A DNA stretch of 58,126 nt from Thermoplasmata archaeon (GTDB lineage: Archaea; Thermoplasmatota; Thermoplasmata; Lutacidiplasmatales; UBA184), in the NCBI GenBank assembly GCA_022750155.1, contig JAKIWG010000014.1:1-58126 (forward strand), written 5' to 3'. The notes under the pieces were generated by a model, which made no database searches, was not told where the DNA came from, and saw only the letters and a program-made list of their open reading frames with translations. A program made the translations under genes and the position numbers. Below, in pieces: positions 24,708 to 33,300 of the stretch; the first letter of the stretch is position 1; every line of letters starts with the position of its first letter.

Positions 24708-26774
24708 ATGGGCCCGACCGCTTGGGAGGATTCGGAGTTCACTCTGGCCATGACGGAGTTGCGCCTCGGGGACCTCGGGATGCTGCCGTTCTCGTCGACC
24801 GTCGCCGAGCTCAAGGCCGCCGCCGATGCGACCCTCCGGGAGGCCGAGGCCGAGGTGGCCCGTGTGGCCGCCCCCTCCGGGAGTCGGACGGTGGAGAATA
24901 CGCTGGATGCGCTCAACCGGGCATTGGTCCAGATCGTGGACCTGGGAAACCATGGCCGATTCCTGTTCTCGGTGCATCCCGACGCCGCCCTGCGGGAGGC
25001 GGGGCGGGGCGTTTCGGAGGAGGCGGACCGGTTCTTCAACGGATACCGGGTCAACCGTGCCCTCTACGACGCGCTGGCGGAGGTCGACCTGAAATCGGCC
25101 GACACGCCGACGCGGTTCGCCGTCGAAAAGATGCGGCGCGAGATGCGGCGCTCCGGGGTGGAGCTCAACGCCGAGACCCGTGCCCAGCTCCAGCAGCTCA
25201 ACGACAAGATCGACCGCCTGTCCAACGAGTTCGCCGAGAACATCGCACGGTTGGTCCGCACGGTCGAAGTGTCAGACCCCGCCCAATTGGACGGGTTGCC
25301 GGAGGACTACCGGGCGGCGCACCCGCCCGGCCCGGACGGGGCGATCCGGATCACGACCCAGTACCCCGACGTCCTGCCGGTGTTGGCCTACGCCCGCAGC
25401 GGGGAACTCCGACGAAAGGCGCTCCACGAGTTCCTCAACCGGGCCTACCCCGAGAACCTCCCGGTGCTCGACGAACTGCTGCGCTGCCGCTACGAACTCG
25501 CGCGGGTCCTCGGCTACGCCGAGTACGCGACGTATGTCATCGAGGACAAGATGATGAAGACCCCGGCCGCGGCCCACGAATTCCTCGACCGCGTCGCGAC
25601 CACCGTGCGCGACCAGGCGCGGGCCGACCTCGAACTGTTCCTGGCCCGGAAGCGCAAGGACGACCCGGCCGCGAAACACCTCGACCCGTGGGACGCCAAC
25701 ATCTGGTGCTGGGAGGGGTACTACGACGCCAAGGTCCGTTCCGAGCAGTTCGGGGTCGACACGAAGGTCCTCCGGGAGTACCTCCCCTACCCGCGGGTGC
25801 GCGACGGCCTCTTCGGACTGTGCGAGCGGCTGTTCGGGCTTCGTTTCGAGCCGGTCCAGAACGCCGGCCTATGGCACCCGAGCGTCGAGGCGTTCGATGT
25901 ACGGCGCGACGGCCGGCCGCTGGGCCGGTGCTACCTCGACCTGGTCCCGCGCGAGGGAAAGTACGGGCACGCCGCCCAGTTCGACCTGCGCTGCGGCATC
26001 CAAGGGCTCCAGCTCCCGCAGGCCGCGCTCGTGTGCAACTTCCTCGACCCGAAGATCCCGGCCGACCAGGCCCTGATGCAGTACTCCGATGTGGTGACCT
26101 TCTTCCACGAGTTCGGCCATCTCCTGCACGCCCTGTTCTCCGGTCACGGGCGGTGGCTGTACAACACCCAGGGGTTCGTCGAGTGGGACTTCATCGAGGC
26201 ACCCTCCCAGCTGTTCGAGGAGTGGGCGAGGGACCTGGCCACCCTCCGGGAGTTCGCCCGACACCCCACGACCGGCGCTCCGATCCCCGAGGAACTCCTC
26301 GAACGCCTAAAGGCCGCCGAAAGTGTGGGTCGCGCCTCCCGGTGGCTGGTGCAGGTCGCGTACTCGGCGATCTCCCTCGACCTGTATGAACGGGACCCGG
26401 CCCACCTCGACACTACCGAGCGCTTCCGAGAGGTGTACCGACGCTACGCTCTGCTTCCCCCGCCGGAGGACTGCCACTTCCAGGCGGCCTGGGGCCACCT
26501 CACCGGCTACTCCGCGATCTACTACACCTACACCTGGTCGCTCGTGATCGCCCGCGACCTGCTGCGCCCGTTCCAGGACAAGGGTACCCTCACCGACCCG
26601 GAGACCGCCCGTCGATACGCGGAGGAGATCCTGATCCCCGGTGGTTCTCGCACGGCCGACGAGCTCATCCGGCGGTACCTGGGTCGCCCCTTCGACTTCC
26701 GGGCGTTCGAGAGCTGGGTGCTCGCGGGCGCCACCGCTCTTCCCGTGTCTCCTCCGCCGCTGAGGACGCCATGA
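24708..26774 (+). CDS. M3-family zinc metallopeptidase (oligopeptidase)
   Basis: 688 residues, the normal size of M3A thimet-type oligopeptidases. The zinc motif HEFGH is at residues 467-471 in VTFFHEFGHLLH, and the third ligand glutamate lies in EAPSQLFEEW about 27 residues later. The substrate-side tyrosines in TGYSAIYYTYTWS near the C terminus are also family features. It hydrolyses short peptides in the cytoplasm, a step in peptide catabolism. The ATG at 24708 is the first start downstream of the AT-rich box at 24621. Next gene starts 31 nt after the stop, so the three genes to 28587 are probably one transcript. Confidence 0.92.
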   Translation: MGPTAWEDSEFTLAMTELRLGDLGMLPFSSTVAELKAAADATLREAEAEVARVAAPSGSRTVENTLDALNRALVQIVDLGNHGRFLFSVHPDAALREAGRGVSEEADRFFNGYRVNRALYDALAEVDLKSADTPTRFAVEKMRREMRRSGVELNAETRAQLQQLNDKIDRLSNEFAENIARLVRTVEVSDPAQLDGLPEDYRAAHPPGPDGAIRITTQYPDVLPVLAYARSGELRRKALHEFLNRAYPENLPVLDELLRCRYELARVLGYAEYATYVIEDKMMKTPAAAHEFLDRVATTVRDQARADLELFLARKRKDDPAAKHLDPWDANIWCWEGYYDAKVRSEQFGVDTKVLREYLPYPRVRDGLFGLCERLFGLRFEPVQNAGLWHPSVEAFDVRRDGRPLGRCYLDLVPREGKYGHAAQFDLRCGIQGLQLPQAALVCNFLDPKIPADQALMQYSDVVTFFHEFGHLLHALFSGHGRWLYNTQGFVEWDFIEAPSQLFEEWARDLATLREFARHPTTGAPIPEELLERLKAAESVGRASRWLVQVAYSAISLDLYERDPAHLDTTERFREVYRRYALLPPPEDCHFQAAWGHLTGYSAIYYTYTWSLVIARDLLRPFQDKGTLTDPETARRYAEEILIPGGSRTADELIRRYLGRPFDFRAFESWVLAGATALPVSPPPLRTP

Positions 26775-26805
26775 CCCCCGGAGGAGTGCGCCGGGGGGGC
26801 GACGC

Positions 26806-27450
26806 ATGAAAGTGGGCATCCTGGGCACCGGGGAGGTCGGTCAGGCCCTTGCGCGCGGGTTCTCGAGTTCGGGTCACTCGGTGGTCATCGGCTCCCGGGA
26901 CGCGAAGAACCCGAAGTCGGCGGAATTCGTCCGGTCCCTTGGCCCGAACGCCCGCGCGGGCTCCTTCGCCGATGCCGCGTCTTCCGGAGAGGTCGTCGTC
27001 CTCGCCACCCTGGGACTCTCCACCTTCGACGCCCTCCAGCTCGCGGGTACGGCCGCCCTCGATGGGAAGGTCGTCATCGACGTGACGAACCCTCTCGTCT
27101 TTTCCGAGGACGGGCCCCACCTCGCCATGGGCCACACCGATTCCCAGGGCGAGCGCGTGCAGGGGTGGCTTCCGAAGGCGCGGGTGGTCAAGACGCTGAA
27201 CATCGTCGGGAATCCCTCGATGTTCCGCCCGGAGTACCCTGGCGGACCCCCGGATATGTGGCTCTGCGGCAACGACGCGGGGGCGAAGGACACGGTCACC
27301 CGACTTCTGCACGACCTCGGCTGGCCGTCGGTCATCGACATCGGGGGGATCGAGGGCGCCCGGCTCCTCGAGCCACTGTGCATCCTGTGGGTCCGTTCGG
27401 GAGCCGCCCTCGGAAACTTCAACATCGCCTTCCGGCTTCTCCGAAAGTAG
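26806..27450 (+). CDS. F420/NADP oxidoreductase-like protein
   Basis: 214 residues. A Rossmann domain opens with MKVGILGTGEVGQALA (GxGxxG), followed by VIGSRDAKNPKSAEF, which contains the Ser/Arg pair used for NADP phosphate in NADP:F420 reductases. VIDVTNPL, KTLNIVGNPSMF and MWLCGNDAGAKDTV match the NADPH-dependent F420 reductase group (COG2085). In methanogens and relatives the enzyme moves hydride between F420 and NADP; many members act on other substrates. It lies 31 nt after the M3 peptidase and 15 nt before the next gene. Whether this organism makes F420 cannot be judged from the window. Confidence 0.85.
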   Translation: MKVGILGTGEVGQALARGFSSSGHSVVIGSRDAKNPKSAEFVRSLGPNARAGSFADAASSGEVVVLATLGLSTFDALQLAGTAALDGKVVIDVTNPLVFSEDGPHLAMGHTDSQGERVQGWLPKARVVKTLNIVGNPSMFRPEYPGGPPDMWLCGNDAGAKDTVTRLLHDLGWPSVIDIGGIEGARLLEPLCILWVRSGAALGNFNIAFRLLRK

Positions 27451-27465
27451 GGCGGCCCGCGAGGA

Positions 27466-28587
27466 GTGCGAACCGGGAAGCCCGACGCGGGACCCGATCT
27501 CCTCGTCGCGGCTCTGCATCCCCAGGGGGTCATCGGCGTGGACAGGAGCGAGACACTGCTGGACGTCGGGTTGCTCGCAGGATTCCGATTCCGCTGCCGG
27601 CCGGACTGCGGGCTATGCTGCTACGCGAGGCCCGCGGTGACCGACCGGGAACGTCGGAGGCTCCTCCAGATCGAACCGGAAGCTCCCGTGGATGAGCGAG
27701 AGGGCCCGTTCTCCTTCGTCGCGTCGCAGGGAGAGGGGGGAGCTTGTCACTTTCTCACCGCGAACCGCTGTCGGGTCCACGCGGCGCGGCCGTTTCCGTG
27801 CCGGGAGTACCCCGTCCTCGTCCACGTGGGGACGCGGGCGCAGGCGACGTTGGTGCTCACCTGCCCCGGGCTCGACCTCACCGCGCTCGATGCCTTCGGG
27901 CGCGGGGTGTCCCCCGATGCGCCTTCCCACGGACTCGAGGAGGAGCTGCACGCGGTGGTCGGAGAGCTCGAACGCTCACCGGCGGGCCGCTGGGCCGCCG
28001 AGGGAGAACGGCTCTGGCGTGCCTATCGAAAGCGCTGGCCGAACCCCGCCCGGGAGATCCCCGAGATCCTCGGGGCGTTGCTCGAGCGGGCCCCGTCGCT
28101 GAGCCCCCGCCTCCCGGTCGCTCCCCTCCCCGAACGGGAGGAGGGGCTCGATTCCCTGCCGATGGTCTTCGACCTCGAACAGGGGCGGGTCGGCCTGGCC
28201 AGCGTCGAGGGGGGGGTCGAACTTCTTCGGCTCAGGGAGTCCGGGGGCCCCGGAGAATCGGTCGGGGTCTATCCACTCCCGCCGACCCTGCCGCGCCTGA
28301 ACGGGGAGGGAGCCCGACGGCTGCAGGGATACCTCGGATACTCCGCCCGACGCGATACCCTGCTCTGGCATCGGCTGGCAGAAGGCCCCTCCACGGGGGG
28401 CGACCTCGAGCAGGACCTCGCGGCCGACCTCGAGGAGCTAGGGGCCACGGTCCTGTCGCGGGGTTGGGTCCTCGCGAGGGCGGCGGGGTGGGATGGGGAA
28501 CGGATGGGTGCTCTCGAGGTGGATCGGGGGATCCGGGCGACGGACGCGGACTGGCTCGACCGACGTACGATCGGGCGCATTCTTTGA
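27466..28587 (+). CDS. YkgJ-family Cys-rich protein with C-terminal extension
   Basis: 373 residues from GTG (an internal GTG at 27538 is an alternative). Residues about 43-125 are the YkgJ/PF03692 cluster: CRPDCGLCC, then CHFLTANRCRVHAARPFPCREYPV, giving the CxxxCxxCC...C...C...C pattern thought to bind zinc or an iron-sulfur cluster. The rest (about 240 residues) is an alpha/beta extension with no motif I recognise. Bacterial and archaeal members are often called Fe-S oxidoreductase-like without proven reaction. Third gene of the M3 peptidase run. Confidence 0.8.
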   Translation: MRTGKPDAGPDLLVAALHPQGVIGVDRSETLLDVGLLAGFRFRCRPDCGLCCYARPAVTDRERRRLLQIEPEAPVDEREGPFSFVASQGEGGACHFLTANRCRVHAARPFPCREYPVLVHVGTRAQATLVLTCPGLDLTALDAFGRGVSPDAPSHGLEEELHAVVGELERSPAGRWAAEGERLWRAYRKRWPNPAREIPEILGALLERAPSLSPRLPVAPLPEREEGLDSLPMVFDLEQGRVGLASVEGGVELLRLRESGGPGESVGVYPLPPTLPRLNGEGARRLQGYLGYSARRDTLLWHRLAEGPSTGGDLEQDLAADLEELGATVLSRGWVLARAAGWDGERMGALEVDRGIRATDADWLDRRTIGRIL

Positions 28588-28707
28588 GGGGTGTGCGCCG
28601 CCTTCTCTCGGCGCTTGGCCCGGGTCGGAACCCTTAACCCGCCCCGGCGGTCCCGCCCTGATGACGTCCCGGCCGGATTTCGGCCGCGCGCCCAGTCCGG
28701 TCCACCG

Positions 28708-30051
28708 ATGAGCGAACCAGAGTCCCCGTCCACCGACAGCAAGTCCACATTCGAACAACTCCCCCTCAACGCGAAGCTCCGCCAGGGCGTCCGCGAGCTC
28801 GGCTACCTCGAGCCGACGCCCATCCAGCGTCGCACCATTCCGGAGGCAGTGACCGGCCGCGACCTGGTCGGTACGGCCCAGACCGGCACGGGCAAGACCG
28901 CCGCGTTCCTCCTTCCGATCCTCGAGAGGATGCTCGACCAGCCGACCGGCCGAACCCTCGCGCTCGTGCTCACCCCGACCCGCGAGCTCGCGATCCAGGC
29001 GCTCGGATTCCTCGACAAGCTCGGCCGGCACACCCGACTCCGCGGGGCCGCGGTCTACGGCGGCGTCGGCATGGGCGACCAGGAGGCCGCGTTGCGGGGG
29101 AAGGCCGAGATCATCATCGCGACCCCCGGTCGCCTGCTCGACCACATGAGCCGCGGGTACGTCGACTTCCGTCACGTCCAGATCCTCGTCCTCGATGAGG
29201 CCGACCGGATGCTCGACATGGGGTTCCTGCCCGACGTGCGACGGATCCTGCAGACCCTCCCGAGGGTGCGACAGACGATGCTCTTCTCCGCGACGATGCC
29301 ACCGGAGGTCGTCCGACTATCGCGCGATTTCCTCCACGACCCGAAGACGGTCCAGGTCGGGGCGACCACCGCCGCGGCCGTGGGCGTGACCCACCTCGCC
29401 CTCCCGGTCCCCCAGCACTTGAAGGCGCTCCTGCTCCGGGACCTCCTGCAGGACGAGACGATGACGAGCGTGCTCGTCTTCGCACGGACCAAGCACCGGG
29501 CGGACCGCCTCGCGCGCCAGCTCCAGCAGTGGAATCTCGACGCGACGGTCATCCACGGCGACCGAAGCCAGTCCCAACGCGTCCGGGCGCTCGAAGGATT
29601 CCGTGAGGGCCGACACCGGATCCTCGTGGCCACGGACATCGCCGCCCGCGGGATCGACGTCGAAGGCGTCTCCCACGTGGTGAACTACGATGTTCCCCAC
29701 GAGCCGGACGTCTACATCCACCGGGTCGGTCGTACCGCCCGCGCCCAGCGCCTGGGCGATGCCTTCTCCCTCGTCAGCCGCGAGGAGGAGGACGATTTTT
29801 CGCGCATCGAACAGCTGCTCGGGGTGGAGATCCGGCGGGCCCAGATCCCCGGCTTCCGCTACGACCAACCCGCTCCGGAACGGGTCGCCGAGCACCGCGG
29901 ACCCCGGGGCGGCCCACCCCGCGGCGGGGGCCGGTTCGGCCGGAGCGACCGTGGACGCTCTCGTCCCCCTCCCCGTGGGGGGGACCGACGCTCCCGACCG
30001 ATGCGCTCCTCCGGCGAGGGCCAAGGACGGGACCGCCGCGCCACCTGGTAG
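28708..30051 (+). CDS. DEAD-box ATP-dependent RNA helicase
   Basis: 447 residues. Motifs in order: Q motif (F15...PTPIQ40), Walker A AQTGTGKT at 57-64, PTRELA, TPGRLLDH, DEAD, SAT, then the C-terminal RecA domain with HRVGRTAR. The last 60 residues form an Arg/Gly-rich tail (GGPPRGGG, RGRSRPPPRGG) that should bind RNA. It unwinds short RNA duplexes and remodels RNPs in the cytoplasm. The ATG at 28708 was preferred to a GTG at 28591 because the intervening residues lack structure and a TATA-like CTTAAC (28633-28638) falls inside them. It ends 4 nt from the convergent deacetylase. Confidence 0.93.
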   Translation: MSEPESPSTDSKSTFEQLPLNAKLRQGVRELGYLEPTPIQRRTIPEAVTGRDLVGTAQTGTGKTAAFLLPILERMLDQPTGRTLALVLTPTRELAIQALGFLDKLGRHTRLRGAAVYGGVGMGDQEAALRGKAEIIIATPGRLLDHMSRGYVDFRHVQILVLDEADRMLDMGFLPDVRRILQTLPRVRQTMLFSATMPPEVVRLSRDFLHDPKTVQVGATTAAAVGVTHLALPVPQHLKALLLRDLLQDETMTSVLVFARTKHRADRLARQLQQWNLDATVIHGDRSQSQRVRALEGFREGRHRILVATDIAARGIDVEGVSHVVNYDVPHEPDVYIHRVGRTARAQRLGDAFSLVSREEEDDFSRIEQLLGVEIRRAQIPGFRYDQPAPERVAEHRGPRGGPPRGGGRFGRSDRGRSRPPPRGGDRRSRPMRSSGEGQGRDRRATW

Positions 30052-30055
30052 GACC

Positions 30056-31219
30056 CTAACCTCCCGGGAAGGATCGCCCCAGGACCGCCGATAGGCGCTG
30101 GAGCAGCCGGTCCGACACGGCGTCCCGCTCTGCGGGGCCCACCGCGAGGACCGTGCAGTCCGAGGGTGACGTGCCCCCCGTGACGCCCTCGAACTCCCTC
30201 CTCCAAGACGCCGGGAGGGTCCGTTCTGGGGGAGGATGTTCCCCGACGAGCCATGAGGGTACGCGGCCCAGGACCCGGGAGACGCTCGCGGCATTGTAGC
30301 CTCCTCCCCCCGTGACCAGCAGGCGCCCGCTGCAGAGCTCATCCGAGAGGTGGGCGAGGGTGGTCACGGCGAGCTCGTACGAACGGGGCGTCCACTCGAG
30401 TTGGGCGAGGCCGTCGCCGCGATGCGCGTCCACCCCGCATTGGAGCACGATCGCGTGGGGGCGGAACGAGCGCAGCAGGGAGGGGACGACGCGAAGGAAC
30501 AGCGTCTCGAAGGTCCGGTCCCCCGCCCCCGGGGGGAGCGGGATGTTGACCTTCGTCCCCGCCCCATCGCCCCGGCCGGTCTCCTCGATCGCCCCCGTGC
30601 CGGGGAACAGGGTCCGCCCGTCCTGGTGGAAGTCGATGTCGAGGACCCGTCCGTCGTCATAGAAGCCGTACATGACGCCGTCCCCGTGGTGGGCGTCGAT
30701 GTCGATGTACGCCACTCTCGGCTCGCGTCGGGGGCCGATGGCGGTCGCGATCGCGAGCGCGACGTCGTTGAAGATGCAGAACCCGCTCGCCCGCCCGGGG
30801 TGGGCGTGGTGCAGCCCGCCGGCCGGTTGGAAGGCGCGGCGGCCGACCGAATCGAGGACGACGCCCAGCGCGGACAGGGTGGCCCCCGCGACCCGGGACG
30901 CGGCGCCGTAACACCCGGGGAATGCCGGGGTGTCCCCCCGGTCCAGGAACCCTCTCCCGTCACCGTCCCCGGCCCGGTCGACGCGATCGAGGTATTCCTC
31001 GAGATGGAACCGGAGGAGCTCGGCGCGGGTCGCCATCGGCACTTCGGCGAGCTCGAGCCGTTCCCCCGCCCCCCTGCCGATGAAGAACCCCTCCTCCTCC
31101 AGCAGGCGGACCGCGAGCCATCGGCTCGAGACCTGGAAGGGGTGGGACGGCCCGAACTCGTACCCTCGAAGACGAGGGTCCGCGACCACCGTGACGGCCG
31201 CCGAGCCCTCCGATGCCAT
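30056..31219 (-). CDS. HDAC/AcuC-family deacetylase
   Basis: 387 residues. Class I/II histone-deacetylase signatures are present: GGLHHAHPGRASGFCIFNDVA, shown here as HHAHPGRASGFCIFND, then YIDIDAHHGDGV (metal ligands Asp and His), IDFHQDGRTLFPGTG, QCGVDAHRGD and VTGGGGYN. This is the AcuC/HDAC-like group that removes acetyl or acyl groups from proteins or polyamines; substrate not known. The ATG at 31219 was chosen since upstream in-frame codons overlap the divergent winged-helix gene. Confidence 0.92.
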   Translation of the reverse strand: MASEGSAAVTVVADPRLRGYEFGPSHPFQVSSRWLAVRLLEEEGFFIGRGAGERLELAEVPMATRAELLRFHLEEYLDRVDRAGDGDGRGFLDRGDTPAFPGCYGAASRVAGATLSALGVVLDSVGRRAFQPAGGLHHAHPGRASGFCIFNDVALAIATAIGPRREPRVAYIDIDAHHGDGVMYGFYDDGRVLDIDFHQDGRTLFPGTGAIEETGRGDGAGTKVNIPLPPGAGDRTFETLFLRVVPSLLRSFRPHAIVLQCGVDAHRGDGLAQLEWTPRSYELAVTTLAHLSDELCSGRLLVTGGGGYNAASVSRVLGRVPSWLVGEHPPPERTLPASWRREFEGVTGGTSPSDCTVLAVGPAERDAVSDRLLQRLSAVLGRSFPGG

Positions 31220-31315
31220 TCGCCGCACCAGGCGAAGGGCGAGGATGAACCTTGGCCGAGCGTCGGCGGCTCCGCTTAATAGCCCGACCGGAGTCGGCGA
31301 CTCGAGAACCATCCG

Positions 31316-31540
31316 ATGGCGATCGAGGACGAGCTGACCGGGAATGCGGTCAAGACCTACAAGGCGATGAAGGAGATGGGGATGATCTCCGAGGAGAAAA
31401 TGGGGACCGCCGAGCGGGTGACCCAGACGACCAAGCTCCCGAAGAACATGGTCCTCAACGCGCTCCAGGAACTCCAGACCAAGGGATTCGCCCGCCGACG
31501 CGCCCGCGAGAAGGCCGCCGGCTATTATCTTCTCAAGTAG
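31316..31540 (+). CDS. Small winged-helix protein
   Basis: 74 residues. It reads as a compact winged helix-turn-helix: AVKTYKAMKEMGMISEE, TAERVTQTTKLPKNMVLNALQELQTKGFARRR, AAGYYLL. The second and third helices (ERVTQTT / KNMVLNALQELQ) and the two wing strands are in the usual order, as in many archaeal single-domain DNA-binding proteins. A TATA-like box (GCTTAATAG, 31273-31281) sits about 39 nt upstream, so a short leader is possible. Likely a transcription regulator; target unknown. Confidence 0.78.
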   Translation: MAIEDELTGNAVKTYKAMKEMGMISEEKMGTAERVTQTTKLPKNMVLNALQELQTKGFARRRAREKAAGYYLLK

Positions 31541-31564
31541 GCGGAACACCGCCCGCGCGTTCGA

Positions 31565-32533
31565 CTACTTCACCGCGGGCCCGAGTCGGCGGCCCATCAG
31601 CCGTTCGACCAACCGGCTCGTCGATCGCAGTGTGACCTCGGTGACCGCGCTCACGCGAGCGACCTGCGCCCGGCTCCGCCGCTCGCCGTTGCGCTCGGCC
31701 GCGAGGTAGATCAGCGCGGCGACCAAGCCGTGGGGCGAGAGCCCCGAGAGCTCCGGGTTCTGGTTGGCCTCATCCAGCATCCCCTCCACCGTGGTGCGCA
31801 CGCTCGGGGAGAGGGCGAGTTCCTCGGCGTATCGGGCGAGGAATGCGCGGGTGCCCACCGAAGGGATGTTGGTGTCCACGCCCCGTTGCACGACCTTGAA
31901 GGCGCGTCCGACTTCGGAGCGGCGGGCTCCGACCCCCTTCGCGACCTCGCCGAGGGTCCGGGGGATGGTGTAGCGCCGACATGCGGCGTAGACGGTCGCG
32001 CCGACGCTCGAGGGCAGGCTGCGTCCGCGGAAGAGCCCGCGGACCTTCGCCTCCCGGTAGATCCGTTCCGCCTCGGCCAGGACGACCGGGGGCAAGGTGA
32101 GCCGTTCCCCACACTGGGCGATCGAGGCCCTCGCCTGCGATCGCTCGAGCGGACCCTCAACGGCACGGGCGGTCTGGCGCTGCATGACGCGCCGGAGGTG
32201 CTGGAACTCGTAGCGACGTTGCCAGTTGAGCGGGCGGCCCTGGCCGTCCCGGTTGAGCGTGAGCATGGAACCCAGGGAGCGTTTCGAGCCGCCGGGCGCC
32301 ACGAACGGGCCGATCCCTCGTCCGCTCCCATCCGAACTCTCGTTCGACGAAGGCAACGGGGGCGGAGCGACGATCTCCGACTCCTCGAAGACCAGGCCAC
32401 AGTCCGCGCAGTGGATCTCGAACCCGGTCGGGTCCGCGATGCGCCGCGAGCCGCTGCACATCGGGCACTTCGGCTCGCTCGATCCGCCCGGTCCCACCGC
32501 GGTGGGGGCGGGTCGGGACCCCGTCCCTGTCAC
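31565..32533 (-). CDS. tfb: Transcription initiation factor TFB (TFIIB)
   Basis: 322 residues from GTG. An N-terminal zinc ribbon (CPMC...CADC, about residues 23-48) recruits RNA polymerase; the B-reader/B-linker region contains GSKRSLGSMLTLNRDG; two cyclin repeats follow (about 130-225 and 225-320: ERIYREAKVRGLFRGRS..., AVYAACRR replaced by TVYAACRRYTIP, then LVAALIYLAAE). It bridges TBP-TATA-BRE and RNA polymerase. The leaderless promoter at 32557-32566 supports the GTG start. Length and motifs are normal, and no paralog is seen in the window. Confidence 0.95.
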   Translation of the reverse strand: MTGTGSRPAPTAVGPGGSSEPKCPMCSGSRRIADPTGFEIHCADCGLVFEESEIVAPPPLPSSNESSDGSGRGIGPFVAPGGSKRSLGSMLTLNRDGQGRPLNWQRRYEFQHLRRVMQRQTARAVEGPLERSQARASIAQCGERLTLPPVVLAEAERIYREAKVRGLFRGRSLPSSVGATVYAACRRYTIPRTLGEVAKGVGARRSEVGRAFKVVQRGVDTNIPSVGTRAFLARYAEELALSPSVRTTVEGMLDEANQNPELSGLSPHGLVAALIYLAAERNGERRSRAQVARVSAVTEVTLRSTSRLVERLMGRRLGPAVK

Positions 32534-32556
32534 TGCCTAGAGTACGACACGGCGGA

Positions 32557-32566
32557 GGTATTTATG
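32557..32566 (-). promoter_or_regulatory. TATA box of tfb
   Basis: CATAAATACC on the minus strand, about 28 nt before the GTG at 32533; one of the closest to consensus in the window. It lies between tfb and the divergent membrane protein. Confidence 0.7.
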
Positions 32567-32628
32567 CTACTCAACGGGGCGGCCCCCCTGAATCCGACGC
32601 CGGCCGGCACGGCCCGCATCGAGTCGAA

Positions 32629-33297
32629 GTGTATTTGGCCTCTATCCCGCCTGCCACCGGTGTGCGTCCGGGATTGGTGGCGGTCGGGGTGGGATTCCTG
32701 CTGCTCGGGGCCGGAGCGGTCGGTGCGTTCCTGCTGGTTCCCTCTCGCGGGGTCACGAGCGATGACGCGACGGTCATCGGTCCGGTCTCGACCCCCCCGG
32801 GATCGACGGCCCACGCCGCTGTCCTGACGGGGACCACCACCGGAACCGGCTCGTTCGGCGTGCACTGGATCTCGACCGGCCCGACCGTGGTCGACCTCTA
32901 CGACGCGTCGAACTGCCCTCTCGGCGCGTCCAACTGCCCCCTCGGCATGCCCATCGCGGCGTGGCCTTCGAACGATTCGGGGCACTGGAACGAGTCCGGC
33001 GCGCTCGCCTTCCCCCTCCTATTGACCTGGCGAGTGGCCGGCACCTCCAATGTGACCTTTCAGGCCTCCTCCGACGAGCAGTGGACCACCTCCGCTCCGC
33101 CCCCCATGTTGACCACCCTCCTCGTGTTCGGCTCCGGAGGCGTCCTCGCGGCGGTCGGGGCCGTCGCCGTGTTTCTCGGGCTCTTCCTGCGAACGGGGGT
33201 CTACCAGGGTCCCCCTAGGCTCGTTTCCCGCTCGGCCGACGACGTCGAGTCGATCGCGGGGGGGCCACCCCGGGAGCGCCCTCGGTCCCCCCGCTAG
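32629..33297 (+). CDS. Two-helix membrane protein with external domain
   Basis: 222 residues from GTG. Helix 1 (about 13-37, GLVAVGVGFLLLGAGAVGAFLLV) and helix 2 (about 163-188, LLVFGSGGVLAAVGAVAVFLGLFL) enclose an outside domain of about 120 residues with sequons (NDS, NES, NVT) and a 7-codon duplication giving ASNCPLG twice, each with one cysteine. A short cytoplasmic tail follows. The layout suggests a cell-envelope sensor or structural protein. It is divergent from tfb and ends 3 nt from convergent infB. Function unknown. Confidence 0.72.
   Translation: MYLASIPPATGVRPGLVAVGVGFLLLGAGAVGAFLLVPSRGVTSDDATVIGPVSTPPGSTAHAAVLTGTTTGTGSFGVHWISTGPTVVDLYDASNCPLGASNCPLGMPIAAWPSNDSGHWNESGALAFPLLLTWRVAGTSNVTFQASSDEQWTTSAPPPMLTTLLVFGSGGVLAAVGAVAVFLGLFLRTGVYQGPPRLVSRSADDVESIAGGPPRERPRSPR
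32905..32946 (+). repeat. 21-bp in-frame tandem duplication (ASNCPLG twice)
   Basis: Two adjacent 7-codon units encode ASNCPLG. They differ at two bases, both synonymous (TCG/TCC and CCT/CCC). Confidence 0.7.
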
Positions 33298-33300
33298 GTG

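Noticed and set aside
31220-31549. Upstream extension of the HDAC-like protein
   Set aside because: It would overlap the whole winged-helix gene on the other strand and has no family similarity.
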